DNA from: an uncultured Gemmiger sp.
GTDB taxonomy: Bacteria > Bacillota > Clostridia > Oscillospirales > Ruminococcaceae
Assembly: GCA_944388125.1 (NCBI GenBank)
Contig: CALXHO010000001.1
Span: 46,883 to 110,882 of the forward strand
DNA: 64,000 nucleotides
Reading direction: 5' to 3'
Shown piece after piece: positions 29,047 to 38,231 of this stretch. Positions within the stretch are counted from its first letter, which is position 1; each line of letters begins with the position of its first letter. The translations under genes and the position numbers were made by a program. The notes below the pieces were generated by a model. That model was not told the origin of the DNA, did not search any database, and was given only the letters and a program-made list of their open reading frames with translations.

Positions 29047-29193
29047 TCAAATTCCAGTGTCTGTATATTCACTGTGAATCTGAGCTTCGATTTTTTTGCG
29101 CTTGCCACGCAATACAATGAATGAGATCAGACCGATGAGCAGGAACAGTACAATTCCCGCCGCACCTGCCAGAAACAAGATTCGGTACGTCAC
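29047..29193 (-). CDS. Small single-pass membrane protein (48 residues, GTG start)
   Basis: The GTG at 29193 lies behind GGAGGG. The 48-residue product has one membrane helix (about 4-28, ILFLAGAAGIVLFLLIGLIS) followed by a basic cytoplasmic tail (RGKRKKIEAQ). The stop TGA is at 29047-29049. The gene fills the otherwise empty gap between the kinase gene (15 bases upstream) and the four-helix protein, with strong spacing and orientation support. Probably a regulatory or assembly subunit; no homologue recognised. Confidence 0.65.
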   Translation of the reverse strand: MTYRILFLAGAAGIVLFLLIGLISFIVLRGKRKKIEAQIHSEYTDTGI

Positions 29194-29208
29194 AGGAAAT
29201 CCCTCCTT

Positions 29209-31311
29209 TTACAGCCAACCCGCATTCTGCAGCTGAACGACCAGATCATCCAATCGGACCATTTCAGCATCCTGGGCCGCTGCATTCTTATACAGTTGCT
29301 GGGCTGTCTCGTAGTTCTCCGCTACTTTTTGATACAGAGCCCGCCGTTCAGCATCATCTGAGAGTTCTCCTGCCTCATCTGCATAGAGCAGACCAAGTCT
29401 CATGGGGACCCGATAATCATAGGGATAGTCAGCCAACATATCGTTGAGCACTGCCTCAGCCTCATCAAAGCGATCCAGATATTCCAGTATCACCGCCTGG
29501 TTCTGGCGGATTGCAAAGGTGGAATATCCCCTGCTTTCCAGCTGCTCCAGGCAGCTCAACGCCTTGTTATAGTAAGCCGCTGCATCCGTATTGGGCTGCG
29601 CCGCCTTGCTGATATACGCCTCCGCCAGCATTTGATACGGCACACTGCTTGTTGTCGCGTCCAGCCGATTGCATGCGGTTTCCAGCAGAGTAATCTCTGT
29701 GTCAAGCCACCCTGCTCCCAGCTGCTGGCAGCAGCGGGCTGCCTGAATATAACACCGGGAAGCCACCGTATTGTCGGTAGTGAGTTCAGCCGCCTGGCAA
29801 AGGTTCTCGTAGGCTGCCTCATAGTTTCCATAGGCGAAATCGATTTCCCCCGTCACCATGGAAAGCAATTCCTGCGGGCAATTTTCGGCCTGCAATTGGG
29901 TCAACATGTCCTCTGCCATTTCGCGATTGCCGGTTTTGGCATAGCAGATGGCCAGTTCACATTGATACTGCTGCTGATCAGGAATAAAATGTACCGCCAG
30001 CTGGTAGTTGGTCAGCGCACTGGCATAGTCCTCCAGCTCATAGTAACAGTTCGCCAATATGTAAGCGACTTGCCCTTCCGCCTCTTCAAAAGCCTTGGTG
30101 TCCAGGGCATCGGAAGTCTGGAATTCCACTCCGTCCATCAGGTCGACTGCTTGCTGATATTCCCCTTCCTGATACAGCAGGGTTCCCAATATCAGATAAG
30201 CATCAATCCGTTTGGGTTCCATCGCCACAGCGTCCATCAGAAGATCCGTGGACTGGTCATACTGCCCTTCTTCCTGCAGCCGCCGGGCCTGTTCTACCGT
30301 ATCCAGATAAGCGGTATTTTGCTCCTTTTGGAGCGCCTGGTAACCCAGAAAGACTGTAAAAACGCTGGCCGCCAACCCAATGCCAACGATAAACGTCATC
30401 AGATTGACCTGCCTTCGCCATCGGCGATAGCGGCGGTCAATCGTCGTGAGGTTATTCAGCGCTTTCAGCATGGCCGACGCCGTAGCGTAACGGTCTTTGG
30501 GATTGACCTGCATTGCCTTTTCTATGACCGTGCGGAAGGCATCTCCCAATACAATCTGGAATCGTGTCAAGGGTATGACGCCTTCATTCCAGATTTTCGG
30601 ATCGTAGCCTGTCAGCATAAAATAGGCCAATGCGCCAATGGAATAAATATCCGTTCGATAGCTGACCTTGCCGTAATTCTGTGCCGCTTTGACCGCTGAT
30701 AAATAGGGAAAATCCGGCGGGAATCGGTTCAGAGGCAAGTTAAACTGCTCCGGCGCCGCATACCCGGGCGTCGCACCAATCGCGTCTCTCTCCTGATCCG
30801 CTTCCTCCACTTCCAGCGAAGCGTTAAAATCAATCACACAGATGTCATTTTCCGGCGTAATCATCACATTTTCCGGCTTCAGGTCACTGTGGATGATGCC
30901 TTTGGGCTTATGCCCATGCATATAGGCAATCACCTCACACAGCTGCCGCGTCCACTTGAGTACGAGCTGCTGCCGCAGTGCTCCATGCAATTCCACATAC
31001 TCCCGCAAAGTACAACCCGGGATTTTTTCCATGATGGTGTAGTTGTAACCATCGCTGGCCAGCTTGACGTCAAATACCCTGGGAAGATACTGGTGGCGCA
31101 GGGCTGTGAGGATTTTCGCCTCGCTTTTATCATCCATATGGCCGTGGTAGATCTTGCGCACCCGCTTGATTACCACGTCTGTATCCAGGCCGACTTTATG
31201 CCCGGAAAATAAATTACTGAACCCGCCCTGCTGTTTTAGCGGTTTAATATCAACAATGTCGTCTCCCAACACTTCAGCAGGGATTGGGGCCAGCACTTCA
31301 CTCTGATTCAT
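29209..31311 (-). CDS. Membrane Ser/Thr protein kinase with extracytoplasmic TPR domain
   Basis: 700 residues; the start ATG at 31311 follows AAAGGA. The kinase domain (about 20-310) has a Gly loop (QGGFSNLFSG), Lys49 in VVIKRV, catalytic loop HSDLKPENVM (Asp143), metal site DFNAS (Asp161) and YAAPEQ. The usual HRD is HSD and DFG is DFN, so it is a non-RD kinase, but the catalytic Asp and Lys residues remain. One membrane helix (about 325-345) is followed by about 350 residues of TPRs on the outer side. It lies next to the PP2C and FHA genes, forming a complete kinase/phosphatase/reader set beside the Tad pilus. Confidence 0.9.
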   Translation of the reverse strand: MNQSEVLAPIPAEVLGDDIVDIKPLKQQGGFSNLFSGHKVGLDTDVVIKRVRKIYHGHMDDKSEAKILTALRHQYLPRVFDVKLASDGYNYTIMEKIPGCTLREYVELHGALRQQLVLKWTRQLCEVIAYMHGHKPKGIIHSDLKPENVMITPENDICVIDFNASLEVEEADQERDAIGATPGYAAPEQFNLPLNRFPPDFPYLSAVKAAQNYGKVSYRTDIYSIGALAYFMLTGYDPKIWNEGVIPLTRFQIVLGDAFRTVIEKAMQVNPKDRYATASAMLKALNNLTTIDRRYRRWRRQVNLMTFIVGIGLAASVFTVFLGYQALQKEQNTAYLDTVEQARRLQEEGQYDQSTDLLMDAVAMEPKRIDAYLILGTLLYQEGEYQQAVDLMDGVEFQTSDALDTKAFEEAEGQVAYILANCYYELEDYASALTNYQLAVHFIPDQQQYQCELAICYAKTGNREMAEDMLTQLQAENCPQELLSMVTGEIDFAYGNYEAAYENLCQAAELTTDNTVASRCYIQAARCCQQLGAGWLDTEITLLETACNRLDATTSSVPYQMLAEAYISKAAQPNTDAAAYYNKALSCLEQLESRGYSTFAIRQNQAVILEYLDRFDEAEAVLNDMLADYPYDYRVPMRLGLLYADEAGELSDDAERRALYQKVAENYETAQQLYKNAAAQDAEMVRLDDLVVQLQNAGWL

Positions 31312-31343
31312 TTGCTCTATCCTTTCCCCCTTGCTGCGCAAAT

Positions 31344-32225
31344 TTATTCCAGCGGCCTTGCATGGATTGAAATCACTTTTGCCACGCAATCCATCGCATC
31401 TGTTTTCACATTCTCATCTGAAACGGATAACGGCAGTGTACTGCGTTGGCTGGAGGGCGTACCATCCCAGCGCAGAATCACAGTTGTTATATTATCCGTT
31501 TCTCCAAGATGACGGGCCCGGGCCACCATCTGGCCGACCTCTTGCTGCAGCTCGGCACGGGTAGACGTCCCGATCAGCATTTGATGCATTTCCTCCTGCT
31601 GAACGGTGTGATAAAACCCGTCGCTGCAAAGCAGCACCGCACCGCATATTGGTTTTTGTCCGATCCGAAATGCCGGTGTAATGGTCCTGTCTCCAATGCA
31701 CTGAAGCAGCACATTTTTTCTGGGGTCCCGTTCATACTGCTCGGAAGAGATATTTCCTGCCTCAAATTCCCGCATTGCCAGCGTCTGATCTTTCGTCAGG
31801 AGCTGTAATTCTGTCCCATCTTCCAGGTAAGCGCGGGAATCCCCGATATGCAGTACATAATAACTGTCTGGCGTAAGCAAAACGGCGGATAGCGTAGTGC
31901 CCCAGCGGATCTGCTGAGCCAAAGCCGACTGTTTTAAGCGATTATGGCAGTCCTGAAGCATTCGGTTCCAGGAAGCAAACACCTTTTCCGGCAGAAGACG
32001 GTTGTCCTGCAAAAGTGCCGGCAGTTGCTGTACAAACCAGTCCGAGAAGTCCTGTATCACAGTAGCGCTGGCAACTTCCCCGTTGCTGAGTCCCCCCATA
32101 CCGTCGCAAACAGCCAGAAGGGAAAAAGGTCCTGCCACAGTGTTTGCGGAAAAAGCGCAGTAGGCATCCTGATTGGTTGCGCGTACCGGGCCGCAATCTG
32201 AAAAATGGATAAGCTGTATCGCCAT
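31344..32225 (-). CDS. PP2C-type Ser/Thr protein phosphatase (Stp/PrpC family)
   Basis: 293 residues, cytoplasmic. PPM/PP2C metal-binding motifs are present: TNQDAYC, VCDGMGGLSNGEVAS, WGTTLSAVLL, HIGDSRAYL, LLCSDGFYHTV and GETDNITTV. It should reverse phosphorylation by the kinase encoded 32 bases downstream. It starts 16 bases after the FHA gene, so the three genes are one transcription unit. Confidence 0.93.
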   Translation of the reverse strand: MAIQLIHFSDCGPVRATNQDAYCAFSANTVAGPFSLLAVCDGMGGLSNGEVASATVIQDFSDWFVQQLPALLQDNRLLPEKVFASWNRMLQDCHNRLKQSALAQQIRWGTTLSAVLLTPDSYYVLHIGDSRAYLEDGTELQLLTKDQTLAMREFEAGNISSEQYERDPRKNVLLQCIGDRTITPAFRIGQKPICGAVLLCSDGFYHTVQQEEMHQMLIGTSTRAELQQEVGQMVARARHLGETDNITTVILRWDGTPSSQRSTLPLSVSDENVKTDAMDCVAKVISIHARPLE

Positions 32226-32241
32226 AAGGGGAACCTCTGTA

Positions 32242-33780
32242 TTATCTCACAATGAACGTCACATCAGCCATACGGATCACAGTTCCCTGTTCAATGGGGA
32301 CTTCCGTGCCAGGAGTAATCCGCTGACCGTTTACCCATGTTCCATTGAAAGAATTGTTGTCCACCACAAACATCCGGCCACCATGACACACAAAATAGCA
32401 ATGGTCGGATCCCATGTAAGGTGTGGCGGTCAGGACTGCATAATCCACAATATCATCGGTATCCAGCTTGCGCCCCACATGGAAATTGTCGTGGGTAATT
32501 TGGACTCGATTGCCGCTGTTTTTCTCTTCGAGCCAGACTACAGGGAATCCAGCGGGCTGATCCTTACCACCTGCGCCAAACCCGTCTCCCATCGCCACGG
32601 TAGCTTGCGGACCCGAGTTCGAATACGCCCCCAGATCAATCGTGTATCCACTTCCGGCAGGAGATTGGCGCATACCACTCTGTTGAGGTTGCACGATAGG
32701 CTCCGGCTGCACCTTTTTTTGAGGCGCTGCGTCCACGCTAAAACTGTTTTTCTGGGTGAATGGATTGCCTGTATCCTGCTCCTGGGAATCCTCCCATTTG
32801 GAATTCTGGGATTTGTTTCCTCCTAGGCCAAAGAGCGCCCCCAGCCCGCCTGCCTTGCGGTGTTCCGGCTTCACGGTTTTCTCTTCCGGCTCAGGCTGCG
32901 CCGCCACTGGACCCCGCGGTGGAATTTTCCCACCTGTTGCAAACGGATTATCGCAGGTTTCTTCCTCTGTCAGATGGACTTCCTTCTTGGGCTTTTTCTT
33001 CTTGTTGGCGTCTTTCTTTGCGCCAAATCCAAACAGGCCCTTCTTCTCTATCGGTTCATCCTGCCGTTGCTCTGTCTTCGGTTCACGGCTTACTTGGAAA
33101 GCAGGCGCTACAACCTGAGGCCGGCTCTCGTGCTTGAATTGCTGTGCCGGTTTTTCCTCCTGCTGAGGCTGGGATGTACGAACATCCGTCTGGGGATGCG
33201 GCTTCGGAGAAGGCTGCTGGGATGCTTGAGAACGGTTGTTCAGGCGATCCAGTCGTTCAAGAAATTCTGCCGGTACAAAATCATCCTGGAAACTTTCCCT
33301 GAGGAGCACATTGACAAGCGGACTGTCCTGCGGCAATTCGCGCACTGCACTGTGGATCAACTTGTTCAAAAATGCTTTTGGAGTTGCGTCCGAATGATAA
33401 TCCAGCAGCGGCAGATAAATGACCGAAATATCTCCCGTCGCTGCCCGGACAAAAACATACTCCTGGTTCAACAGCATGCAGCCTTGTTCCAGCAGGTATT
33501 CCTCGCTTTCCATCATCATCTGGCAGTAACTGCGAAACAACTGCATCAGGCGCCGTTCATCTCCAAAAATTCCTGCACAATGGACCAACGGTGTCAGCGA
33601 GGAGACCGTGTAATACAGGGCAAAACTCTGCTTTTCCCAGCGCTTGGTTACCGGCGAGATTCCCTGGATTCGGTTGTTGCTCAGCATTCCCATCGCCATG
33701 TCGTCTATGACATCCGTCGGCTGCAGACGCAGTACCAAATAGTTCACATTCCCCTGTATCTCTCTGGTAAATTCGTACAT
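32242..33780 (-). CDS. FHA-domain phosphothreonine reader with DUF6382-like N-terminus
   Basis: 512 residues; the ATG at 33780 follows AGGAG. Residues about 1-165 are a globular domain (YEFTREIQGNVNYLVLRL) like DUF6382 proteins that carry C-terminal FHA domains. A long low-complexity linker (about 170-420) is rich in Pro, Gln and Lys. The FHA domain occupies the last 90 residues (HVGRKLDTDDIV, SDHCYF, NSFNGTWVNGQRI). It binds phosphothreonine peptides and would recruit partners phosphorylated by the neighbouring kinase. It lies between the pilin-like genes and the phosphatase, linking the two halves of the cluster. Confidence 0.87.
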   Translation of the reverse strand: MYEFTREIQGNVNYLVLRLQPTDVIDDMAMGMLSNNRIQGISPVTKRWEKQSFALYYTVSSLTPLVHCAGIFGDERRLMQLFRSYCQMMMESEEYLLEQGCMLLNQEYVFVRAATGDISVIYLPLLDYHSDATPKAFLNKLIHSAVRELPQDSPLVNVLLRESFQDDFVPAEFLERLDRLNNRSQASQQPSPKPHPQTDVRTSQPQQEEKPAQQFKHESRPQVVAPAFQVSREPKTEQRQDEPIEKKGLFGFGAKKDANKKKKPKKEVHLTEEETCDNPFATGGKIPPRGPVAAQPEPEEKTVKPEHRKAGGLGALFGLGGNKSQNSKWEDSQEQDTGNPFTQKNSFSVDAAPQKKVQPEPIVQPQQSGMRQSPAGSGYTIDLGAYSNSGPQATVAMGDGFGAGGKDQPAGFPVVWLEEKNSGNRVQITHDNFHVGRKLDTDDIVDYAVLTATPYMGSDHCYFVCHGGRMFVVDNNSFNGTWVNGQRITPGTEVPIEQGTVIRMADVTFIVR

Positions 33781-33820
33781 AACTCTATCTCCTCTCAGCC
33801 AAGGCACTGCTTTGACTTTG

Positions 33821-34384
33821 TCAGTCTGAACTGCCCCACAATCGTGAACATACACTTTGTGTGGTGGTAAACTCTCCCAGATGGAAAGCATCTGCCCGAA
33901 TCAGCAAAGCGATTTTATACGTAACACTCATTGTAAGGTCAGACCCGTTCACCCCGGTCTTGCTGAAGTCCATCCCTTCCAGCCCCTCCTGAACGCCCAG
34001 AGCTTTCAGTATGGCATCCGCGTTTTCCTCGCTCCCTCCAAGGAACGCTGCAAACCGGGTTTTGGAAAGGTCCTGCACCGTATTCTGGTCTGCCTTGGCG
34101 ATCGTTTCATCCGTAGTGAACAAATCATTTCTTTCGGGACTGGTCGTAAACAGTTTTACCAGGGAAACAGGCACTTGAGAAACACTCCAGGCGCCGTCGG
34201 ATTTACTGGTGCTGTAATTTTCCAACGCCAGGCTCTGACAACTCTCGCTCAACGCATGACCGATGATGCTCTGTGCAGAAAACAGGGTAACCATGCTGTA
34301 CAACGCATACATAATGATCATGAAAAACGTCAGGCTGACGCATGCCTCAATGGCCATCACGCCACTGGTATCGTCCTGATGCAT
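33821..34384 (-). CDS. TadE-like pseudopilin
   Basis: 187 residues. The N-terminus GVMAIEACVSLTFFMIIMYALYSM is a TadE-type start: a short leader, a Glu five residues into the hydrophobic helix and a single membrane segment. The rest is extracytoplasmic. TadE-like proteins are processed by the A24 peptidase and join or assist Flp pili. It is one of two TadE-like genes in this operon. Confidence 0.78.
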   Translation of the reverse strand: MHQDDTSGVMAIEACVSLTFFMIIMYALYSMVTLFSAQSIIGHALSESCQSLALENYSTSKSDGAWSVSQVPVSLVKLFTTSPERNDLFTTDETIAKADQNTVQDLSKTRFAAFLGGSEENADAILKALGVQEGLEGMDFSKTGVNGSDLTMSVTYKIALLIRADAFHLGEFTTTQSVCSRLWGSSD

Positions 34385-34416
34385 GGTACACCTCCTTGTA
34401 AAGATAAAAGTTACTG

Positions 34417-37044
34417 TTAATACCCACGATAGATAACGCGATCAAAGTGGAACATACTGTTCGTCGACAACGACGGAACCGGCAGCACTTGCACCGTAGA
34501 GCCGGTAGCATGGACCCGCAGCGCCGTGTACGCTTCGTCGATGTTGAAATCGTAATATTTTCCAGAGACTTGCTGTTGAATGGTCGCGTTGCCCACCGGA
34601 TTCCGCTGGGTCATTTCGCATTGAATCAAATCGGCCAGTCGTTTTAGGTATGTATCATTACTGCCGGCCAGGGACATCAGAATCAGCAGGTGTTCTGTGT
34701 AGTCCAGTGCCAGGATTTCCTCTCCCCATTCACTGAAATCAATGAGTGGTTTTTTGGTATCGGTCGTCGTTGTTGTTGTGGAACTGCTTTTCTCCTCCAC
34801 CTCAACTCCGGACCATTTTTGGGCTTTCTTCGTAAGATCTGCTTTTTTACTGTCGGTAATTGCTATTTCGCTAATTACCTCTACCAGGTCAAAAATACCG
34901 GAAGGAGACAGATACACCTTGGTTTTGTACAGCGGTACAGACTCTCCATTCACCAGGACGTAGCAGTCCAGCAAGGGTTCAAACAGAATTGCCGTTATCT
35001 CGCCAATCAGCCACAGGATCGGGCCTACATAAGGAACTCCCTGCAAAGAGCTGAGCATCTGCTGCAGCTCCGTATTGGTGAGTACCGGCGCCAGGTCCAA
35101 TATAATGCGCGTTCCCCACAGATAGACAAATGCCATAGTCTGATTATACGACTCGGAGGCATTGCCAAACATGATGTACTCCAGCTCCGCGCCATTGAAG
35201 CAATAGTTTACCTGCTGTGGAAGTGTGCCGCCGTAAAGCGGAGCATTGCTTTTGTCTGCGGTGGGAGCCAGTGCAATGTTAGAGAAAGAATATCCCGTCA
35301 GCGTAGTGCCGCTGGTAAAGTTCGTCCGATTCGGCATATTGTAGGCCAGGTATCCCATCAATACCTCACGCTGGGCAAAGCTTTCCAGCGCATTGACCAT
35401 CAGCGTCCCCAGCCCCGACATCTGAAGGCAAAGATCCGCGCCGTAAGCCATGGTATTGGCGCAGGCCTTCATTTTGTCAAACAGGCTTGAAGAAGACTGA
35501 ATGGACGACAAACTATTCACGAAATTCTGCAGGGTTTGGATAAACCGTTCCATTTTGGACATGCCGGTACTGTCATATCCGAAAGGATCATCCGGATTAT
35601 ACTCTGGGTCAATGGCTGCAAGATACTCTTTTGCCCGTTCCTCGTCCTGCGCCACGAAACTCGGATCGACAGGAGCACTCTTACTGCTGGGTAAACCGCC
35701 ATAGGCAGATTGATAATAGTCGAGATTCAGCCGGGAGTTCAGCCGTCCGTCCCATATCAATTCTGTGCTGAACATTTCGGTCAGCAAATCAAACAGTGCA
35801 AAGAGGGAACCGGTTTTCGAATCGTCTTCTATCCCGGCATTAATCTCGGTCAAAAGGGTCTTCATTGCTTCCGAATTTGTAAACTTGCTCAAATCGGTAG
35901 CATGATAGGTAGAAGAATTCAACTCCGAAGAGGCCCCGGTGATGGAATTCATATCCAGCTTCTTTGTTTCATCCAATTCCTTTTGGAGATCCGAAATTGC
36001 TTGCCGGAAACTGTCATCGGTAAAGGTATCCGTCACCGTGGAAACCACATCGGAAACATCCTTCGCGGCACTGGTCAAAGAACTATTGACGGCAGTTATG
36101 TTTTTATAAGCTGTTTTTTCTGAATCAGAGGCTCCCTCTTCCGGGTCAAGGGCAGCTGCACCGGTAGCATTGGCAAAAGACGCCGTCTGTGCCGCCATGG
36201 CAGTTGCCTTTTCAACAACGCCGGCCATGTTGTCATGCAGATCCTGCAGCTCATCAATGGCGTCCTGTATTGCTTCCTGATACGCTTCCTGCGCATCCGT
36301 TGCCTCCTCGCGCAGCTTTTCCGCTGTGGAATCCCAATCACTTGCTCCCGCAGCATCCTGGGCCGGGTCGGGTTTGTCAGTAGCCAAATGGCTGATCAAG
36401 GCGTTTACTTTATCAGAAAATTCGGTGTATTTGGAATCATACTCTTCCTTTTTCTTCTTTACACCGTCCAGTTTTTTGTCTGCGGATTCCAGTTCGCTGA
36501 ACAGATCTGCTTCGGAAGAAACCAGGCTGGCTCCTGCCGAAAGCTGATCTGCTATCTTAGAAATGCCAAGGCCTTTTTCCAGTTGGGAAATGATATTATC
36601 AATTTCCGCCACTTCCACTGCAAATTTGGCAGGCGCCATCACAGAGGCCGAGTCCAGCACCTGCTGCTTCAAGATGTCCACATCAGACAAGGGATAGACT
36701 CCCTGCGCTTCCACCTTGCTCACGTCCACGCCGCGAACATCCACCGTATTTTGTAAACTCAGATACCGATTGACTTCATCATTGATCAATTCGGCGTCGT
36801 CTGTCTGCCGAACTGCCAGCAAACCAAATCTCTCCTGCAGGTAGCTTTCATATTCAGCCAGTGTTGAGATTGCGCTGCTGCCCAGCGCAGTGTCCAAAGC
36901 CTTGACCGAATTTTGATAACGGCCCGCCTCCACCAGCACGGCAGCCAGAGAATAAAACGGCAACAGCAATACTGCCAGCAATATAGAAATTGCGCCCTTG
37001 GAACATTTCCATATTTTTTCTTGAAAACGTTTTTTGTGCCGCAT
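34417..37044 (-). CDS. DUF5702-type TadG-like pilus protein
   Basis: 875 residues. One N-terminal membrane helix (KGAISILLAVLLLPFYSLAAVLVEAGR) has the TadG/DUF5702 pattern. A large extracytoplasmic region includes helical stretches (about 190-230 and 345-375), Ser/Thr-rich parts (SSSTTTTTTD near 740) and a second hydrophobic segment near 650 (LWLIGEITAILFEPLL). In monoderm Tad loci the protein sits next to TadE and is thought to join the pilus base or tip. Its start lies 68 bases after the upstream TadE-like gene. Confidence 0.75.
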   Translation of the reverse strand: MRHKKRFQEKIWKCSKGAISILLAVLLLPFYSLAAVLVEAGRYQNSVKALDTALGSSAISTLAEYESYLQERFGLLAVRQTDDAELINDEVNRYLSLQNTVDVRGVDVSKVEAQGVYPLSDVDILKQQVLDSASVMAPAKFAVEVAEIDNIISQLEKGLGISKIADQLSAGASLVSSEADLFSELESADKKLDGVKKKKEEYDSKYTEFSDKVNALISHLATDKPDPAQDAAGASDWDSTAEKLREEATDAQEAYQEAIQDAIDELQDLHDNMAGVVEKATAMAAQTASFANATGAAALDPEEGASDSEKTAYKNITAVNSSLTSAAKDVSDVVSTVTDTFTDDSFRQAISDLQKELDETKKLDMNSITGASSELNSSTYHATDLSKFTNSEAMKTLLTEINAGIEDDSKTGSLFALFDLLTEMFSTELIWDGRLNSRLNLDYYQSAYGGLPSSKSAPVDPSFVAQDEERAKEYLAAIDPEYNPDDPFGYDSTGMSKMERFIQTLQNFVNSLSSIQSSSSLFDKMKACANTMAYGADLCLQMSGLGTLMVNALESFAQREVLMGYLAYNMPNRTNFTSGTTLTGYSFSNIALAPTADKSNAPLYGGTLPQQVNYCFNGAELEYIMFGNASESYNQTMAFVYLWGTRIILDLAPVLTNTELQQMLSSLQGVPYVGPILWLIGEITAILFEPLLDCYVLVNGESVPLYKTKVYLSPSGIFDLVEVISEIAITDSKKADLTKKAQKWSGVEVEEKSSSTTTTTTDTKKPLIDFSEWGEEILALDYTEHLLILMSLAGSNDTYLKRLADLIQCEMTQRNPVGNATIQQQVSGKYYDFNIDEAYTALRVHATGSTVQVLPVPSLSTNSMFHFDRVIYRGY

Positions 37045-37112
37045 GGTTTGCCCTTCCTCCTGTCACGCACCGCAACGGGTAACGATACAGTTCTTTTTCA
37101 CTCTGCCTTTTG

Positions 37113-37760
37113 TCAGGATCCAAACAGGTTGGCCACTTTATGGATCATAGAGAAAATACTATCGATTGCCCCCACTGTTTTGCTGTCCACTAGTGTGAAC
37201 AGGTTATTTAACGTATCCACGGAGTGAATATAATTGCTCAGATCCACACAGGATCCATATCCCACTGCATGGTAGGTCACCGTTCCCGGGATTCCAAAAT
37301 AGACCAGTGCTCCGCCAAATGGGATCTCATAAGTAGCGGAAATTTCCACTTCCACATGCCGTTGTGCAAAGGAATCGCTTAAAGTACGTACTTCAATTTC
37401 CGGCGCTGACACTTCATTGGCGAAACTAATCTGCTCCAGGCTCCACCTGGCATAGGTCTCGCCCTTCTCTGCATTTTTGTCAGATAAATGGCCTGTAAGA
37501 TACCGAAAGGGGCTGACCGAACACTTCATCGTCCGGCTGATAAATCCCATCACCGGGTCAGAATCCGGGTAGGCATAACTTTGCGCCAGGCGGGAAGCCG
37601 TATCATTGGCCACGCTGTACACCGCCAGCTGCTGATACAACAAGAACCCAAACGACAAAAACATGGTAAGGACAAAAACCATGATCGTCATGACGATCAT
37701 GCCTTCTATCATCTCCATCCCCTTTTCGTATCGGAGCAGAGATGCTTTCAGCCAACGCAT
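37113..37760 (-). CDS. TadE-like pseudopilin
   Basis: 215 residues. A short basic leader (RWLKASLLRYEKG) precedes MEMIEGMIVMTIMVFVLTMFLSFG, the prepilin-like helix with Glu near its start. The extracytoplasmic domain has little similarity to known folds. It lies between the DUF5702 gene and a small membrane-protein gene with 17-base spacing, consistent with one operon. Confidence 0.78.
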   Translation of the reverse strand: MRWLKASLLRYEKGMEMIEGMIVMTIMVFVLTMFLSFGFLLYQQLAVYSVANDTASRLAQSYAYPDSDPVMGFISRTMKCSVSPFRYLTGHLSDKNAEKGETYARWSLEQISFANEVSAPEIEVRTLSDSFAQRHVEVEISATYEIPFGGALVYFGIPGTVTYHAVGYGSCVDLSNYIHSVDTLNNLFTLVDSKTVGAIDSIFSMIHKVANLFGS

Positions 37761-37777
37761 TGCCAGCCCTCCTTACA

Positions 37778-38209
37778 TCATTGAAAAACCAGATAATAGA
37801 ATGCGACCCACAGTGCCAAAGGGAAAAGGGACGCCAGGCTGTATACAACACCGGGGGTGCGGTCGCTTTCCAATACCGCTTTGTTTGGTCTGCCCTCCGG
37901 GTAGTACAGCATGAGAGTTTGCGGGGGTTCACAGCGCAGGCGCGCACGGTATGTATAGGAAATGCCATCCACCTGATACTCGTAGACAACCAAGTACAGG
38001 TTTCGTCTTTGATATAAATCCCCGGACGGGTCACCAGACAGGAATTTTCTTTTTTTCAATGTCGCCACAACGACTCTGCCCGCCTGCTTGGCCTGGCGAA
38101 CGGTTTGTTCCCCCGCCGTCGTAAGACCACGCCGAAATGCCATCATCAAAATTGGGACAGATACCACCACCGTGGCAACCAGCGCATAGAAAGCGGCCTG
38201 TGTGTCCAT
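37778..38209 (-). CDS. DUF3592-like two-helix membrane protein
   Basis: 143 residues. An N-terminal helix (about 6-26) and a C-terminal helix (about 122-141) flank a soluble beta-rich domain (LYLVVYEYQVDGISYTYRA, LMLYYPEGRPNKAVL). The pattern of two helices and a Y-x-V-x-G-x-x-Y stretch resembles DUF3592. Function unknown. It lies inside the Tad operon. Confidence 0.65.
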   Translation of the reverse strand: MDTQAAFYALVATVVVSVPILMMAFRRGLTTAGEQTVRQAKQAGRVVVATLKKRKFLSGDPSGDLYQRRNLYLVVYEYQVDGISYTYRARLRCEPPQTLMLYYPEGRPNKAVLESDRTPGVVYSLASLFPLALWVAFYYLVFQ

Positions 38210-38231
38210 GGCAATCCTCCCATTCCGTAAA

